DNA of 64,000 bases from positions 15,956,433 to 16,020,432 of the forward strand of contig NC_068347.1 of assembly GCF_014633365.1 (NCBI RefSeq). Direction: 5' to 3'. Source of the stretch: Diospyros lotus (lineage: Eukaryota > Streptophyta > Magnoliopsida > Ericales > Ebenaceae). Shown here one piece after another: positions 12,901 through 24,900 of this stretch. Positions within the stretch are counted from its first letter, which is position 1, and every line of letters begins with the position of its first letter. The notes beneath the pieces are model-generated. The model worked only from the letters and a program-made list of their open reading frames with translations. It was not told where the DNA came from and ran no database searches. A program made the translations under genes and the position numbers.

Positions 12901-15900
12901 GTGAAAATTCTGCCCCATCCAACCGAAATGATGAGAACTGCTATGGAGATGGCCTATTTGTAGCTGAAATGACTTCGAATGTTGTGAAGGTGTGTAGCAC
13001 TAATCCTAAAATGTGCCACAATGTTGCTGTAAATTTTGAGGTTGAGGAGCAACATCAATTGAAGGCTGAAGGATTGCAAGTTACACCTGTTGCCGATGGC
13101 TGGAAACAGCTAAATTCAATGAAGGCACTAGATGAGGACGTATTAACTGGATTTGGCATCATATTCTATCCTCAACCAATGGTTGATGAGTATCCAAGAA
13201 CAAATAAGAAGCGGCCTAGAAAGGGAATGATAAAAGAAAGAACAACCAAGCTAGAGAGAGTTGGTATTGGTTGAGGAGCAATGATTAAATTGTTGTAAGT
13301 TCTTGGGGACAAGAACTCTCTCAAGAAGGGGGGAATTGTCATGACCCAAGTAGTAAGTAAAGGGCAATATAGTAATAGTATTATAATAATAGTTAGAAGA
13401 TATTTTAGAAGCACATGGGGTGCATGTGCTAGGCCGTTAGTGAGCTTGTAATGCCTATATAAGTCTACTGCTATTGGTTTGTTGGGTATGCTGAAAATTA
13501 TTGATATTGAATCTCTATTTTCCTCTCTACATTTCTCTCCAATTCTCCCTCTCGTTTCTCTCTATTACTCTCTCCCTTTCTACTGATTTCTTCCCCCATT
13601 TCTCCTCCTACAATTCTGATTTCATTCTCCAATTCCTCTTCTAACCCATCACGGACCCTAGGTTCGTGACACTTATACACTGTAAAAGCAATATCCGCCT
13701 TGGTATATGTAAGATATTGAAGGGATCCAACAGCTTTCCTGTATAAAGGAGCATCAGGAAACATCTCTTTCAGTTGTAAGCCATGTCCCAACTATTATAG
13801 GAGTAGAATTGTCTATTCCACCTTTAACCAAAAGTTTGATAGTGTACTTAGATTGGGAAAGATACAACCATGTAGAATCCCTATACCCTTCAAACCCAAG
13901 AAAATAATTTGTTGATGTTTTGCATTGAGAAAACTGTCCAAAAGGTTAAGAAGAACAGGAGATGTCTCGAGTGTTTGAAGCGGCTGGTTTTATTCTAAGT
14001 TAAAAGAGTCTAGCTTAGGTGTTTTATTATAAGGGGTATTTCGGTTTTTGTGCCGGCTAAATAAAAACCTTGTAATTATCACTCATAATGTCTATAAATA
14101 GGAGACATAGGGCAAGGTAGTTACAGATGATCATTCATTCTCTATGATCGAGTGCAGTGTGTGTGAGAGGAAAGGCTTGTGTCCAAGAAAGTCTTTGTAA
14201 TCTCCAAGAAGATTGTACTCAGGTGGAATAGAGATGGAAGAGTGAGATATTGATCATTCCAAAAGCCTCTGAATACGAGTGAGATTGCTGTAAAGAAGAG
14301 AGGAAATACTTTGTGTAAAGAAAAGTGTTTGTAATCTCTTGAGTGCAATGAATTCGCGAGTCATAGAGGAAGAAGAGAGGGACTTCTTGTAACTGTTCTA
14401 CACTCGGTTTCTAGTGGCATTGCTCTCGTTCTTGGTGGCTCGATGTAGGGCCATTTCCGTGGCCTGAACTAGGATAATTCTTGCGCCTCTTGTGATTGTG
14501 GTTTGATTGTTTCATTTTTGTTTCCATTCTTTTTACAGTTGCATATTTTCTGTTGTTTGAGATTGATTTTAGGTGAGGAGTGTGAGTGAATTGGCAACAA
14601 GAATCATTGATTGCGTTATCTAAGAGTTCCTAAACTTAACATAATTCATTGATTCAAGAGTCTTTAGTTGCAAATGTAGTATCCAGATCTTGAATAAAGG
14701 AATGCATCAAAACTGGACTGGAACAGGTCACAAATATGTCTAACATAAATTGGCACAAACAAAACTTCTGACTGCAGACTTTTTATAAAGAGAGACATCT
14801 GAAAGTGCACTCTAAAGTCCCCAAGACTTGATGTCACATTCCTAGGGGTAGTTTGGTCCATACTTGAAATTTTGTCAGGCTACATCGGGATGTACCAAAG
14901 CTGTTATCGGCTGTGCTAAAAAGGGTGTACCTTCTAGAAGGGCCCCCTAACCGACTATAAATATGTAAAGGAGCTATGCTCCAACACATGAATGAGAAGA
15001 TTTTGATTCTCTCTCTCTCTCTCTCTCACTATTCTATTATTCTCTCTGATAATCTCATAATTCCTTCCTAGAATTCTATTACTGCCCTTGTCAGTTCCTC
15101 CAGTATTGACAATTGGTATCAGAGGCGGCGATTAGGGGTGAGCAAAAGTTCGGTTAAACCGAACTAACCAAACCGAAAAGTTTGGTCGGTTCGGTTCGAT
15201 TTTTCATAAAAAGCGGTTTGGTTTGGTTATATTTTCCTTTAAAAATCGGTTATTCGGTTCAGTTCGGTTATTTTGATAAAAATACTCAAAAACCGAACCG
15301 AACCGTAGATGTAGCAAATAGGCGAACTGAACCGGCCACACTGCCCCCCCCGCACGAACCGAACTGACCGTCCCCCCCCTTCACGCACGCGGGCGCGACA
15401 CCCCATTTCGTCTTCTCTTCATTCTTCTCTCTCTCTCGTGTCTTCTCTTCTCTTCGAGTTCTGGCGATGGCGAAGATGAAGACTCTCTTCGAGTTCGAGT
15501 CTTCGAGTTCTGGCAATGGCGAAGACGAAGACTCTCTTCAAGTACGAGTCTTCACAGATCTGGCAATGGTGAAGATGAAGAGGAAGGCTCTTCGATGGCG
15601 ATGGTGAAGACGAAGGCTCTTGCCTTTTCGATGCTTCGTTGATCAGCACTGGTCGCCCATAGATCTTGCCATGGCGAAGATGAAGACGAAGACGAAGACG
15701 AAGACGAAGACGAAGACGAAGGTTCTTCGTTGCTTCGTAGATCAGCACTGGCCAAAGGCTCTTTGTCTTCATCTCTTCTCTCTCCCTCCACCATCTGTCG
15801 CCGTGGCCGATGGCGAAGAAGAAGATGAAGGCCGGAGACGAAGACGACGCCAATGATTTGTCAGTAAGTTTTTCGACTACTTCTCTTTTACATTAAAACT

Positions 15901-18900
15901 TAGATCTACTAAAATCCAACCATTAGATGCTTTTAATTTTTGGGTATGTGGGTCACCGTGGTTGGGGGAATCTGATGATCGGTTTTGATCATCGGAATCG
16001 CCGGCTGGCAGCAACAACAAGGCTATTTTCTTGGTTATTTTGTGTTTCAGTTCGGTTATTTGGTTCGGTTCGGTTAGCACGGTTTAGGTTTCGGTTAGTT
16101 CGGTTTGTTGAGGTTAGTCGGTCGGTTCTGTTCGGTTATTGCATATGGTTCGGTTCATAATTTTTGGCCGGTTTGGTTTGGTTATAACCGATTGCTTACC
16201 CCTAGCGACGATCATCGGCCAGAAAAAAAATGGCAGAAGGCACATGTATGAAGTAGATGGAATTGCGATTGGACGTCATAGAAGCTAGCTTGAGGCAGAA
16301 CCATGAACAAGTTGATGAGAGGTTGGAGACAGTGAAAGTGGGTGTTAGGAACACTCAAGAAGATGTTAGTCATATCTGAGTAGACATACTGGAGGTGGAA
16401 AGTGTTAAGTAGAACACAACAATCCCATTGATTCTCTCAACCCAATTACTCACCAAACCCCAAGAACACAAATGATATAGGCGAAAATATCAAGGATAAT
16501 AAAAATAGTAAAGAACACAAGATTTATCCTGATTCGGTCTAAAAAATGAGACCTACGTCCAGACTGAAGTGCCTCCTTCCAATCCACTATCTTGAAAACA
16601 CACTTAGGATGATTACAAAGAGTTCCAAAATCCACCTAGCCCATATACCCTGAAAACTATTAGGATTACCGAGATTACAATACTTATTCCCAGCCTTCCT
16701 CTCGATCTCTCATTCAATCCCAACCCATAAGATAAAAACAGAAGAAACAACCCTTCTCGGAATGAAGCGCACACCCCTGCCTTGCCCCATGATCCCTATT
16801 TATAGACTATAGGGTCGAGCATAGTTCTAAAAGGTGAGAGGCGCATTGAGGCGCAAAGGGTCCTAGAGCCTGAGGCGCGAGGCTCAGGAGGCAAGGCGTG
16901 TTGTGAAGTGAGGCACACCTTTTAGAAAAAAAACTCAAAATCTTGTAAAATCATAAACAACTATCAAATTATCAATAATAACACATGCATATCATTCATG
17001 ATTCATCATCTTCAAATTCTAAACTAACAACATCAAAGTTGATTCATTCATCATATAAATTCTAAACTAGAAATATCATCAAAGTTCAAACTCAAAGTCT
17101 CAAACTCAAACTCAAACAAGTACCAATCAGCACGCAAAGTTCTAAACAAACACATAAACACTACAAGTCCACAATCAATAAACACTACAAGTCCACTGTT
17201 AGAATTTGTTTAGTATAGCTGTAAGTTTCTGTAAAATGGCAGATATGTTTGTAAGGAAATGTTTCTCTCTTATGTTTTATGTGTTTAAAATGTAACGGAA
17301 ATGCCTCTTGGGTTATTTCCGGTTAAGTCATGTATTTTCCTTATATTTACATAATAGTCCTTTTAAGTTGTAACCGCCTCTATCTTTTATAAATAGAGGT
17401 GGGTAGGTTCTGTGAGGGAGAGTAGCAAGAGAGAGAATTCATATGTTGTATTCGCACATAGGAGTTGGAGAATAGAGAGAGAGCTAGTACTCGGTCCTTT
17501 GTTTTCTTGAGAGAGGCTATAGATTAATAGCCTAAGTGTGTGCGAGGAAGAGATCAAGGAAGAAGTGCTGTAATCTTGTTCTTTGATAGTAGATTCTGTC
17601 GGCATCATCTGACAGTCTGGATGTAGGGCAATTTCTTGCCTGAACCAGGATACGTCTTCTTGTTCTTCATTGCTTCTGTTTTGCATTTTAATCTGTTTTA
17701 CTTTTCTTTTAGTTTCTATCTCTATCGGGTGAGCATTTGGGTGAGAGAGAGGTTTTAATTGTGTGAGGATTAGATCCAAAACTCAACATCCACAATCAAG
17801 AAAATGTTTTCATTTTGAAAAATACTATTTTTCTAAGTCTGGAAGATTAGCACATTATAAGGAGACATAAGAAAATGTTTTCATTTTAAAAAACTATCTC
17901 TCAGTATTTTGATAGCTGATATTCATTGTTGTTAAAATGATTTTTAATGAATTTTTCAAGAAATAGTAGGTATGTATTTTGGAGGGGGGTGGTAAAATCG
18001 CTAAATCCCGAGTTTGTACTAAAACCAAAATTCTATTTTCTTATTGTTATGGATTTTGATTTTTTTAGATATTTTTATTGAATCTAAATGGGGTGTACTT
18101 TCTTATTTACATTTATTTATGTATTAAAGTAAATGGAAGGTAAAATATAAATTAAAGAAACTGTGGACATTTACTTAAACTAAAGAAATGTAATTATGTT
18201 GTAATGTATACATGCACATGCTGGAACCGAGAAGAGGGGAGGCTGGAGAGGAGAGGAAGAGAGGATGCAGGCATGGCTGGAGTCAAGAGGAAGATGGAGT
18301 GAGGAGCGAATTGGGATGCTCAGGTTTTAATTAAAACCTTGGTTTCATGAGGCGTGCCTCTCGCCCTGGCGCCTCATCGTGCAAGACTAGGGCCTCGTTG
18401 AAATCGCCTCGCCTCAGCCCAGGTGAGGCGCCAAATTGGCACCTTGCGCCTAAGCATGCCTTTAATAACTATGGGGTCGAGAGTTACAATAACTAACCAA
18501 CTGACCGATTGACCGAAACTAACTAAATAACTAAACCAGTCAGCCACTTTTCTAGAAGAATATTTATTCTAACCTTAAACCAGAAAAGGAAACATACAAA
18601 TGCTAGCATACAGAATATTTGTTTACATAACTTATAATCTAATACAAATGACATAACATAAAGGAACCTACGGGAGGATTTCTCGCATTTGCGTGGGGAA
18701 TTCTCGGGGCTGAGCTAGCAGTTGAATGCTGTGTTGGCCATATTCTCCAGATAGCCCAATGCAAGCTTGTTGATGAATTTTCCACCGCAAGCCACTGTAG
18801 CTTCGATCATCCCAGGAGCCAAGGGAAGACCATAGAGGGAAGAACGAATGAAATTTGTAGCCAAAGCCGCATTAAGGGGAACTATAGTTGTAACATCTCG

Positions 18901-21900
18901 CATTGAGCGATAAGAAAGACATGAACAACTTACCCTGATGGGCCTACGCGAACTTCCCAGGGGGTCACCCATCCTTAAACTTCCCCAGCTTAAACATGCT
19001 TAACCCAGGAGTTTTTTGCCTACATTTAGCCAAAAAGGTATCCATCTGGTGTTGTTTTCTTCTTTACTTATCCTTGATATATACTACCCTTCTCTGAACT
19101 CTTAGGGTATTACATTCTCCCCCCCTTGAGCACATGACGTTCTCGTCATGCTACCTTACAATTGGTCCCAGATCTTTTTCCCTTTGGGGGCTGTCATCCT
19201 AAACTCCTGCCAGAAGCCGCTCTTTGTACAGGCTCTCGAGCCCCGGTGCCACTCTCCACCCTCATTGGACCGCCTTCACCAAGGGTCGGCTCTGATATCA
19301 CCTGTAACATCCCGCATCGAGTGATAGGAAGGATTAGAACAACTTACCCTGATGGGGCTACGCGAACTTTCCAAGGAGTCACCCATCCTTAAACTTCCCC
19401 AACTTAAGCACGCTTAATCCGGGAGTTCTTTGCCTACATTCAACCCAAAAGGTATTTAGCTGATATTGTTTTCTTCCTTACTTATACTTGATATATACTA
19501 TCCTTTTCTGAGCTCTTGGGGTATTACAGTAGTCAACCAGGCCAACACTCCTATGCCTAAGCTGGAGATTCCAATGTTCAAAGGAGAGAAGCCTATGTGG
19601 TGAATCAGAAGATGCGAATGCTTCTATCACTACTGGGTGGCAGAGGAGAATAAGGTGAACATGGCGGCTGCTTATTTGAATGATGCGATAGATTCATGGT
19701 TTCAAAGTTGGAGTGGACGGAGAACGTAATGGAGATAGCCAGAATTCGTGGAGGAGTTTTGCGCTTGTTTTGGAGAAAGGAGTTTGACGGATGTAGTAGA
19801 GCAATTTAACAAGCTAAAACAGGAAGGAACGGTGGAGGAATATTAGACCCGATTTGAGGAGCTTAAATTCATACTCAGTCATGCTTATCCAACCTTAGAC
19901 GAGCATTACTTTGTATCTAGCTTCCTTAGTAGGTTGGATGATGAGCTCAAAGCAATGGTGAAGATGTTGCAACCCACCACGGTGATACAGGCAACAAAGA
20001 AGGCTCACTTGCACGAGCTATCACTTGAAGCCTTTGTGAGGAAGCATAAGATTTCCTCAAAGGGATTTGGAGGGGGTTAGCAGAATCAAGTGGGAGGAGA
20101 ATACAAGGGTAGCAGCTCCCAGATGAGTAGGGGTAACTACTTGCCTCGAGTACCAATCCACGCTGCTCCAATGAGGTCCCTCACATTGGATTAGAAAAGG
20201 CAGATGGGCTTGTGCTTCACGTGTGGGGAAAAGTACACTCTCGGGTACCAATGTCGGAAGCACTTGATGCAGATGGAGGGACAAGAAGAAGGTGAGAAGA
20301 AGAAGATGAAGGAATTGGAAATAGGAGGCAATGTAGAAGAAGGGGAGGAAGGGGGATAGATTTCCCTCCTTGCACTAGAAGGCCATCCTTTTGAAGAAGT
20401 GATTAAGATTAAAGGGACCGTAGGGAAGAAGAAGCTGGTTGCACTCATTGATAGTGGGAGTACACATAGTTTCTTGGATGAGGGTACAACCAAGGAACTA
20501 CAATGCATATTACAAGCCACTATTCCCCTATCAGTTATAGTTGCCAATGGCAACAAGATGATTGGTAAGTACAAGTGTCAAAGGCCTTACATGGAGGATG
20601 CAGGTGTATGAGTTCACAGTTGATCTAAGGATCTTGCACCTAGGGGGTTGTCAGATTGTGCTAGGTGTTGATTGGATGAGGACAATAAGTCCTTTGATAT
20701 TTGATTTCAACACCTTAGAGGTAACTTTTGAGAAATGAGGAAGGAGATTGACATTGATAGGATGTGTGGAAGGAGGAGAATGCAAGGCCGTCTTAGGGAA
20801 CCACTTGAAGAGGTTATTTGAACAAGAAGAGGAGGTCATAGCTCAACTACATTCAGTGTATGCCATTGAAGTGGATGAGGAGTACTAGGAGAATGGCACA
20901 ACCAAGGCAGAGGATCACTATTGGTTCAAATTAGAAGCCCTCACCTATTCCTTAAGCGAGGAAACCTTTGATGACTCTTTACACTCCTTGTTGGTTGAAT
21001 TTGAGGATTTATTCTTGGAACCCTCTTCCTTACCTCCTAACCGCTTCCTAGAGCACACCATCCACCTCAAACCTAACACAAAACCCATAAACGTCCGATC
21101 ATACCGAAACTTTCCTTTTTAAAAGGTAGAAGTTGAATGCCTAGTCAAGGACATGCTCTCCAAAAATATAATTCAACCTAGCCAGAGCCCCTTTGCTTCC
21201 TCTGTTCTTCTTGTTAAGAAGGACAGAACTTGGAGATTCTGTGTTGACTATAGACAACTCAATTCCTACACCGTTAAAAACAAATTTCTAATACCAATTA
21301 TAGAGGACCTACTAGATGAGTTGGCAGGAGCTACTATATTCTCAAAGCTTGATCTCAGATTTAGTTATCTCCAGATCTGTATGAGCTCCCCAGACATCCC
21401 TAAGACAACCTTTCGCACTCATCAAGGGTTGTATGAATTCCTAGTTATGCCCTTTGGCCTAACTAACACACTTGCTGCCTTCCAAGTACTAATGAACCAC
21501 ATTTTTTGTTCCTACCTGAGAAAATTTATCCTAGTCTTCTTTGATGACATATTAGTGTACATCCCTTCCTTAGAACAACAACCACTTTCCAAGTCCTTAG
21601 TTCTAACTAGCTATTTGTAAAGAAGTCTAAATGTACCTTCGCGAAAGGAAAGGTGGAATACTTAGGGCACATCATCATGGGGGAAAGGGTGACTATGTGT
21701 CCTAAGAAGATCATTGCCATGGTGGAGGGGCCAACACCCAAGACCATTAAGGACTTAAGGGGTTTCTTAGGTTAACAGGCTATTATCAAAAGTTCATTAG
21801 AAGTTATGGGGTTATCAGCAAGTCGTTAACAAAATTGCTTAAGAAGAATGGGTTTAAATGGAATGACAAGGCAGAGACAACCTTCGATTCTCTAAAGAGA

Positions 21901-24900
21901 GCTATGACCCAAGCTCTTGTACTAGCCTTGCCTAATTTCACCAAACCCTTCATCTTAGAGACAAATGCATGTTACGTAGGAGTGGGGGCGGTGTTGGTTC
22001 AAGAGGGCAGGTTTATAGCTTTCCTTAGTCAAGCTTTGGTCCCAAGCACTTGGGGTTGAGCATCTATGACAAGGAACTCATAGCAGTACTAATGACAGTT
22101 GAGAAGTGGAGATATTACTTAGAAGGAAATTCATTTGTCATCATGATGGGCCATGAGAGCCTTAAATTCTTGGGGAACAGAGGCTGCACATGCAATAACA
22201 GAAGAAGGGAGTAACAAAAATACTTGGATTAGACTACACCATCCAATACAGGAAGGGTAAGGAAAATATAGTGGCAGATGCACTGTTGAGAAGAGAGGAA
22301 GTGGGGGAATGTCAAGTGATCTCAATGGTAGTCCTTGATTGGATTAAAGAAGTGTCAGTTAGCTATGAGCAAACACCTTGGGCCAAGGATATTATGACTC
22401 AGCTGGTAACTGGACCACCAGAGCACAAGGGGTATACCTTGAAGGAAGGGTTACTAAGATACAAGGGAAGACTTGTAATTTGAGATGGCAATCAGCTTCG
22501 GAAGAGGATACTACAAGCCTTGCATGACTCACCCGGTAGAGGACGTTCTAATTTGAATGTCACTTACAACAAGGTGAGGCAACTATTTCATTGGCCAGGG
22601 ATGGAGAAGGAGGTGACTACCTTTGTGCTAGGGTGCTCTATTTTCCAAAAATGCAAGCATGAACTGGTTCCATACCCTGGCTTGCTTCAACACTTAATGA
22701 TACCAGAACAAGCATGGCAACAAATCTTCATGGACTTTGTGGAGGGGCTCCCTAGGTCTAAAGGGAAGAACACTATAATGGTGGTAGTGGATCGGTTGAT
22801 TAAATTCAGCTACTTCCTAAGCCTAGCCCATCCTTCTACAACCCTTGATGTGGCTATATTGTTGTTGGACTCGGTGGTGAAGGTGCATGGACTACCGGTG
22901 TCCATAACTTCAGATAGGGATAAGGTATTCACCAGCTCTTTCTGGAGAGAATTGTTCAAATAGCTAGGGGTTGGTTTGCACATGCCCACTGCCTACCACC
23001 CTGAAATAGATGGACAAATTGAAAGGGTGAACCAGTGCCTTGAGGCCTATATAAGGTGTGTATGCTTCTCCAAACCAAAGAGTTGGAATCAATGGTTACC
23101 ACTTGCTCAGTGGTGGTACAATTCCAACTACAGTTCCCTAAAAAGGTCTCCCTTTGACTTTTTGGCTACAAACCCTCATTGATACTTGCAGTGATGCACT
23201 ATTCTAATGTAGAGTTGGCAGGAGACCAACATCTAAGGAAAAGGCAAGAAACCCTACAAGTGATAAAGAAGGAGTTGACAGTGGCACAAAATCGGATAAA
23301 ACAAATGGTAGATATGAGAAGATGTGAGAGGAGCTTTGAAGAAGGGGACATGGTATACCTGAAGATAAGGAGGTTCCAGTAGCAACTGCCTAAACATTCC
23401 CCATCTAAACTAGGCCCTAAGTATTTCAGGCCCTTTCAAGTGATGGCCAAGGTGGGGAAGGTGGCTTATAGGTTGCAATTACAAGAAGGGGTTGGAATCC
23501 ATCTGGTCTTCCACATATCACTACTTAAAAAATCTGTTGGACCCCATGATCCAATCAGTTCAGACCTGCCTCCCTTGGAGATAGATCTCCCAAAAGTGAC
23601 AGAGCCCCTAGCAGCGTTGGACAAAAGGGTCACCTATCACAACTCTCTACCCCTGACATGGGTACTGGTGCAATGGACTAACCACCATCTTTATCACACC
23701 ACATGGGAGTACCTACCGGATCAACTCAAGCTATTTCCACAAGTCACTAGGTTGTTGTAATTTCTTGAGGACAAGAAATGTCTTTTAAGGGGAGGGGTAT
23801 TGTCCCATTCCTAGGGGTAGTTTGGTCCATACCCAAAATTTTGTTAGGCTATATCGGGGTGTACCAAAGTTGTTACGAGCTGTGCTAAAAAGGGAGTAAC
23901 TTCTAGAAAGGCCCCCTAATCGACTATAAATATGTAAAAAAGCTACGCTCTAGCACATGAATGAGAAGATTCTGTTTCTCTCTTTCTCTCTCTATCTGAT
24001 AATCTCAGAATTCCTTCTCGGAATTCTGTTACTGCCCTTGTCAATTCCTCCGGCATTGACACTTGAGAGCTTGTTTAACTTTAGAATACTTGGCCCTAAG
24101 AGATTTTCTAAAACCATATAGAGATTTTGTAAGCTTACAAACATAGGAAGGAAATTGAGAATCAACAAAGCTTTCAGGTTACTGCATATAAACTTCTTGT
24201 AGATCTCCATTCAGAAAAACATTATTAGCATCTATTTGTTGAATATCCTAGCCAAAAGAAACAACCATAGAAATAAGAACTCAAATGGTAGGAGCCTTAA
24301 CCACTAGATTGAATATTTCAGAAAAGTCAATGCCAGGATTCTGTTGAAACCCCCTAGCCATCAAACATACCTTATACTTGAGAACTGAACCATCAGATTT
24401 GTATTTACTCTAAAAATCCTCTTGCAGTAATCAAATTCATATAAGAGGAATAGGGAACAAGTTCCCAAGTGTGATTGTTCAGTAAAGCGGCAACCTCTTC
24501 TTGCATAGCTGCTAATCACTTAGGATCTAACAAGGGCATCCTTAAATGGGTAGGGTCCTAAATCTTGAACTAAAGCAGTAGGTAAACAGTGATAAAAGTT
24601 ATAGATTTTAAAAGATTTCATTGAGATCTAGTAACCATCGAATGAGAAGATTTGGAAATAGGATTGGAAAGGTTAGAAAAAGGAAGCAATTTATTTTTGG
24701 ATTGGTTATCATAAGATGGAAAAGATTCAGGTGAAGATGTAGTTTTAGGTAAAGAAATAGTAGGAGCTATTGACTTAAAAGGATCAGAAACAAGAGTAGA
24801 ACTACGATGGTGAGTTGGAACTGGCTGCTCTATGAGAATCAAATGATTGCATTGTAGGGCTGTTCAAAAAAATCGACAAATTGTAGAAACCGATCGAACC

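Larger units (their letters stand above)
10815..13671 (+). mobile_element. TR-GAG-like non-autonomous LTR retrotransposon, 2.86 kb
   Basis: The flanks are a perfect CTTAT duplication (10810-10814, 13672-13676). LTRs are 10815-11160 and 13337-13671, both TGTCATGACCC...TTCGTGACA. A primer-binding site (ATTGGTATCAGAG, tRNA-iMet type) directly follows the 5' LTR at 11161, and a polypurine tract (AAGAAGGGGGGAAT) precedes the 3' LTR. The interior encodes only a gag-like protein (12213-13274, with stops), with no protease, RT, RNase H or integrase. That is the layout described for plant TR-GAG elements, which must borrow enzymes from an autonomous relative. Its gag resembles that of the chromovirus elements in this window. 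Confidence 0.85.
16403..18658 (-). repeat. Solo LTR split by a hAT-like element
   Basis: Plus-strand ends are TGTTAAG and ...CATAACA, flanked by GAAAG (16398-16402) and TAAAG (18659-18663), a 4 of 5 match. Without the hAT insert the LTR is about 0.6 kb. The orientation is uncertain. The minus strand is preferred because plus-strand CCCTATTTATAGAC near 16794 reads as a CTATAAATAGG TATA box on the minus strand. The flanking sequence on both sides reads as gypsy C gag. Confidence 0.55.
18889..19528 (-). mobile_element. Cassandra-type TRIM with 5S-rRNA-like LTRs, 640 bp
   Basis: Two 226-bp direct repeats (18889-19114 and 19303-19528) bracket a 188-bp interior. On the minus strand the interior starts with GGTGATATCAGAGCC next to the right LTR (primer-binding site) and ends with AAGGGGGGGAGAA next to the left LTR (polypurine tract). 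Target duplication is ATAGT/GTAGT (4 of 5). Minus-strand LTR sequence contains GGATGGGTGACC, CTGGGAAGTTC and TTAAGC.TG.TT blocks in the order and spacing of the 3' half of plant 5S rRNA, the hallmark of Cassandra. It encodes no protein and depends on other elements for movement. LTR divergence is substantial, so the copy is old. Confidence 0.87.
14832..24061 (+). mobile_element. Ty3/gypsy chromovirus-type retrotransposon (gypsy C) with its own nested insertions
   Basis: A perfect CTTGA duplication flanks it (14827-14831, 24062-24066). LTRs are 14832-15111 and 23801-24061. A tRNA-iMet-type primer-binding site (ATTGGTATCAGAG) follows the 5' LTR, and a G-rich polypurine tract (about 23788-23799) precedes the 3' LTR. 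Order is gag, zinc knuckle, protease, RT, RNase H, integrase, chromodomain-like end, which is the gypsy order. Short LTRs and a roughly 5-kb body suggest a Reina-like lineage. Interrupted by a hAT-like element, a composite solo LTR and a Cassandra TRIM, all within the leader and gag. It carries many stops and frameshifts and cannot act on its own. Confidence 0.88.

Noticed and set aside
15286..15856. Several overlapping long frames on both strands
   Set aside because: They come from GAAGAC and related simple repeats inside a hAT-like element. No domain, and frames are open in many phases.
18715..18972. Minus-strand open frame that looked protein-like
   Set aside because: It is antisense to gypsy C gag, which reads in the plus direction and continues beyond the Cassandra element, and it overlaps the Cassandra LTR.
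18889..19528. 5S rRNA gene copies
   Set aside because: 5S-like blocks cover only part of a gene, sit in paired direct repeats with a primer-binding site and polypurine tract, and match Cassandra LTR layout instead.
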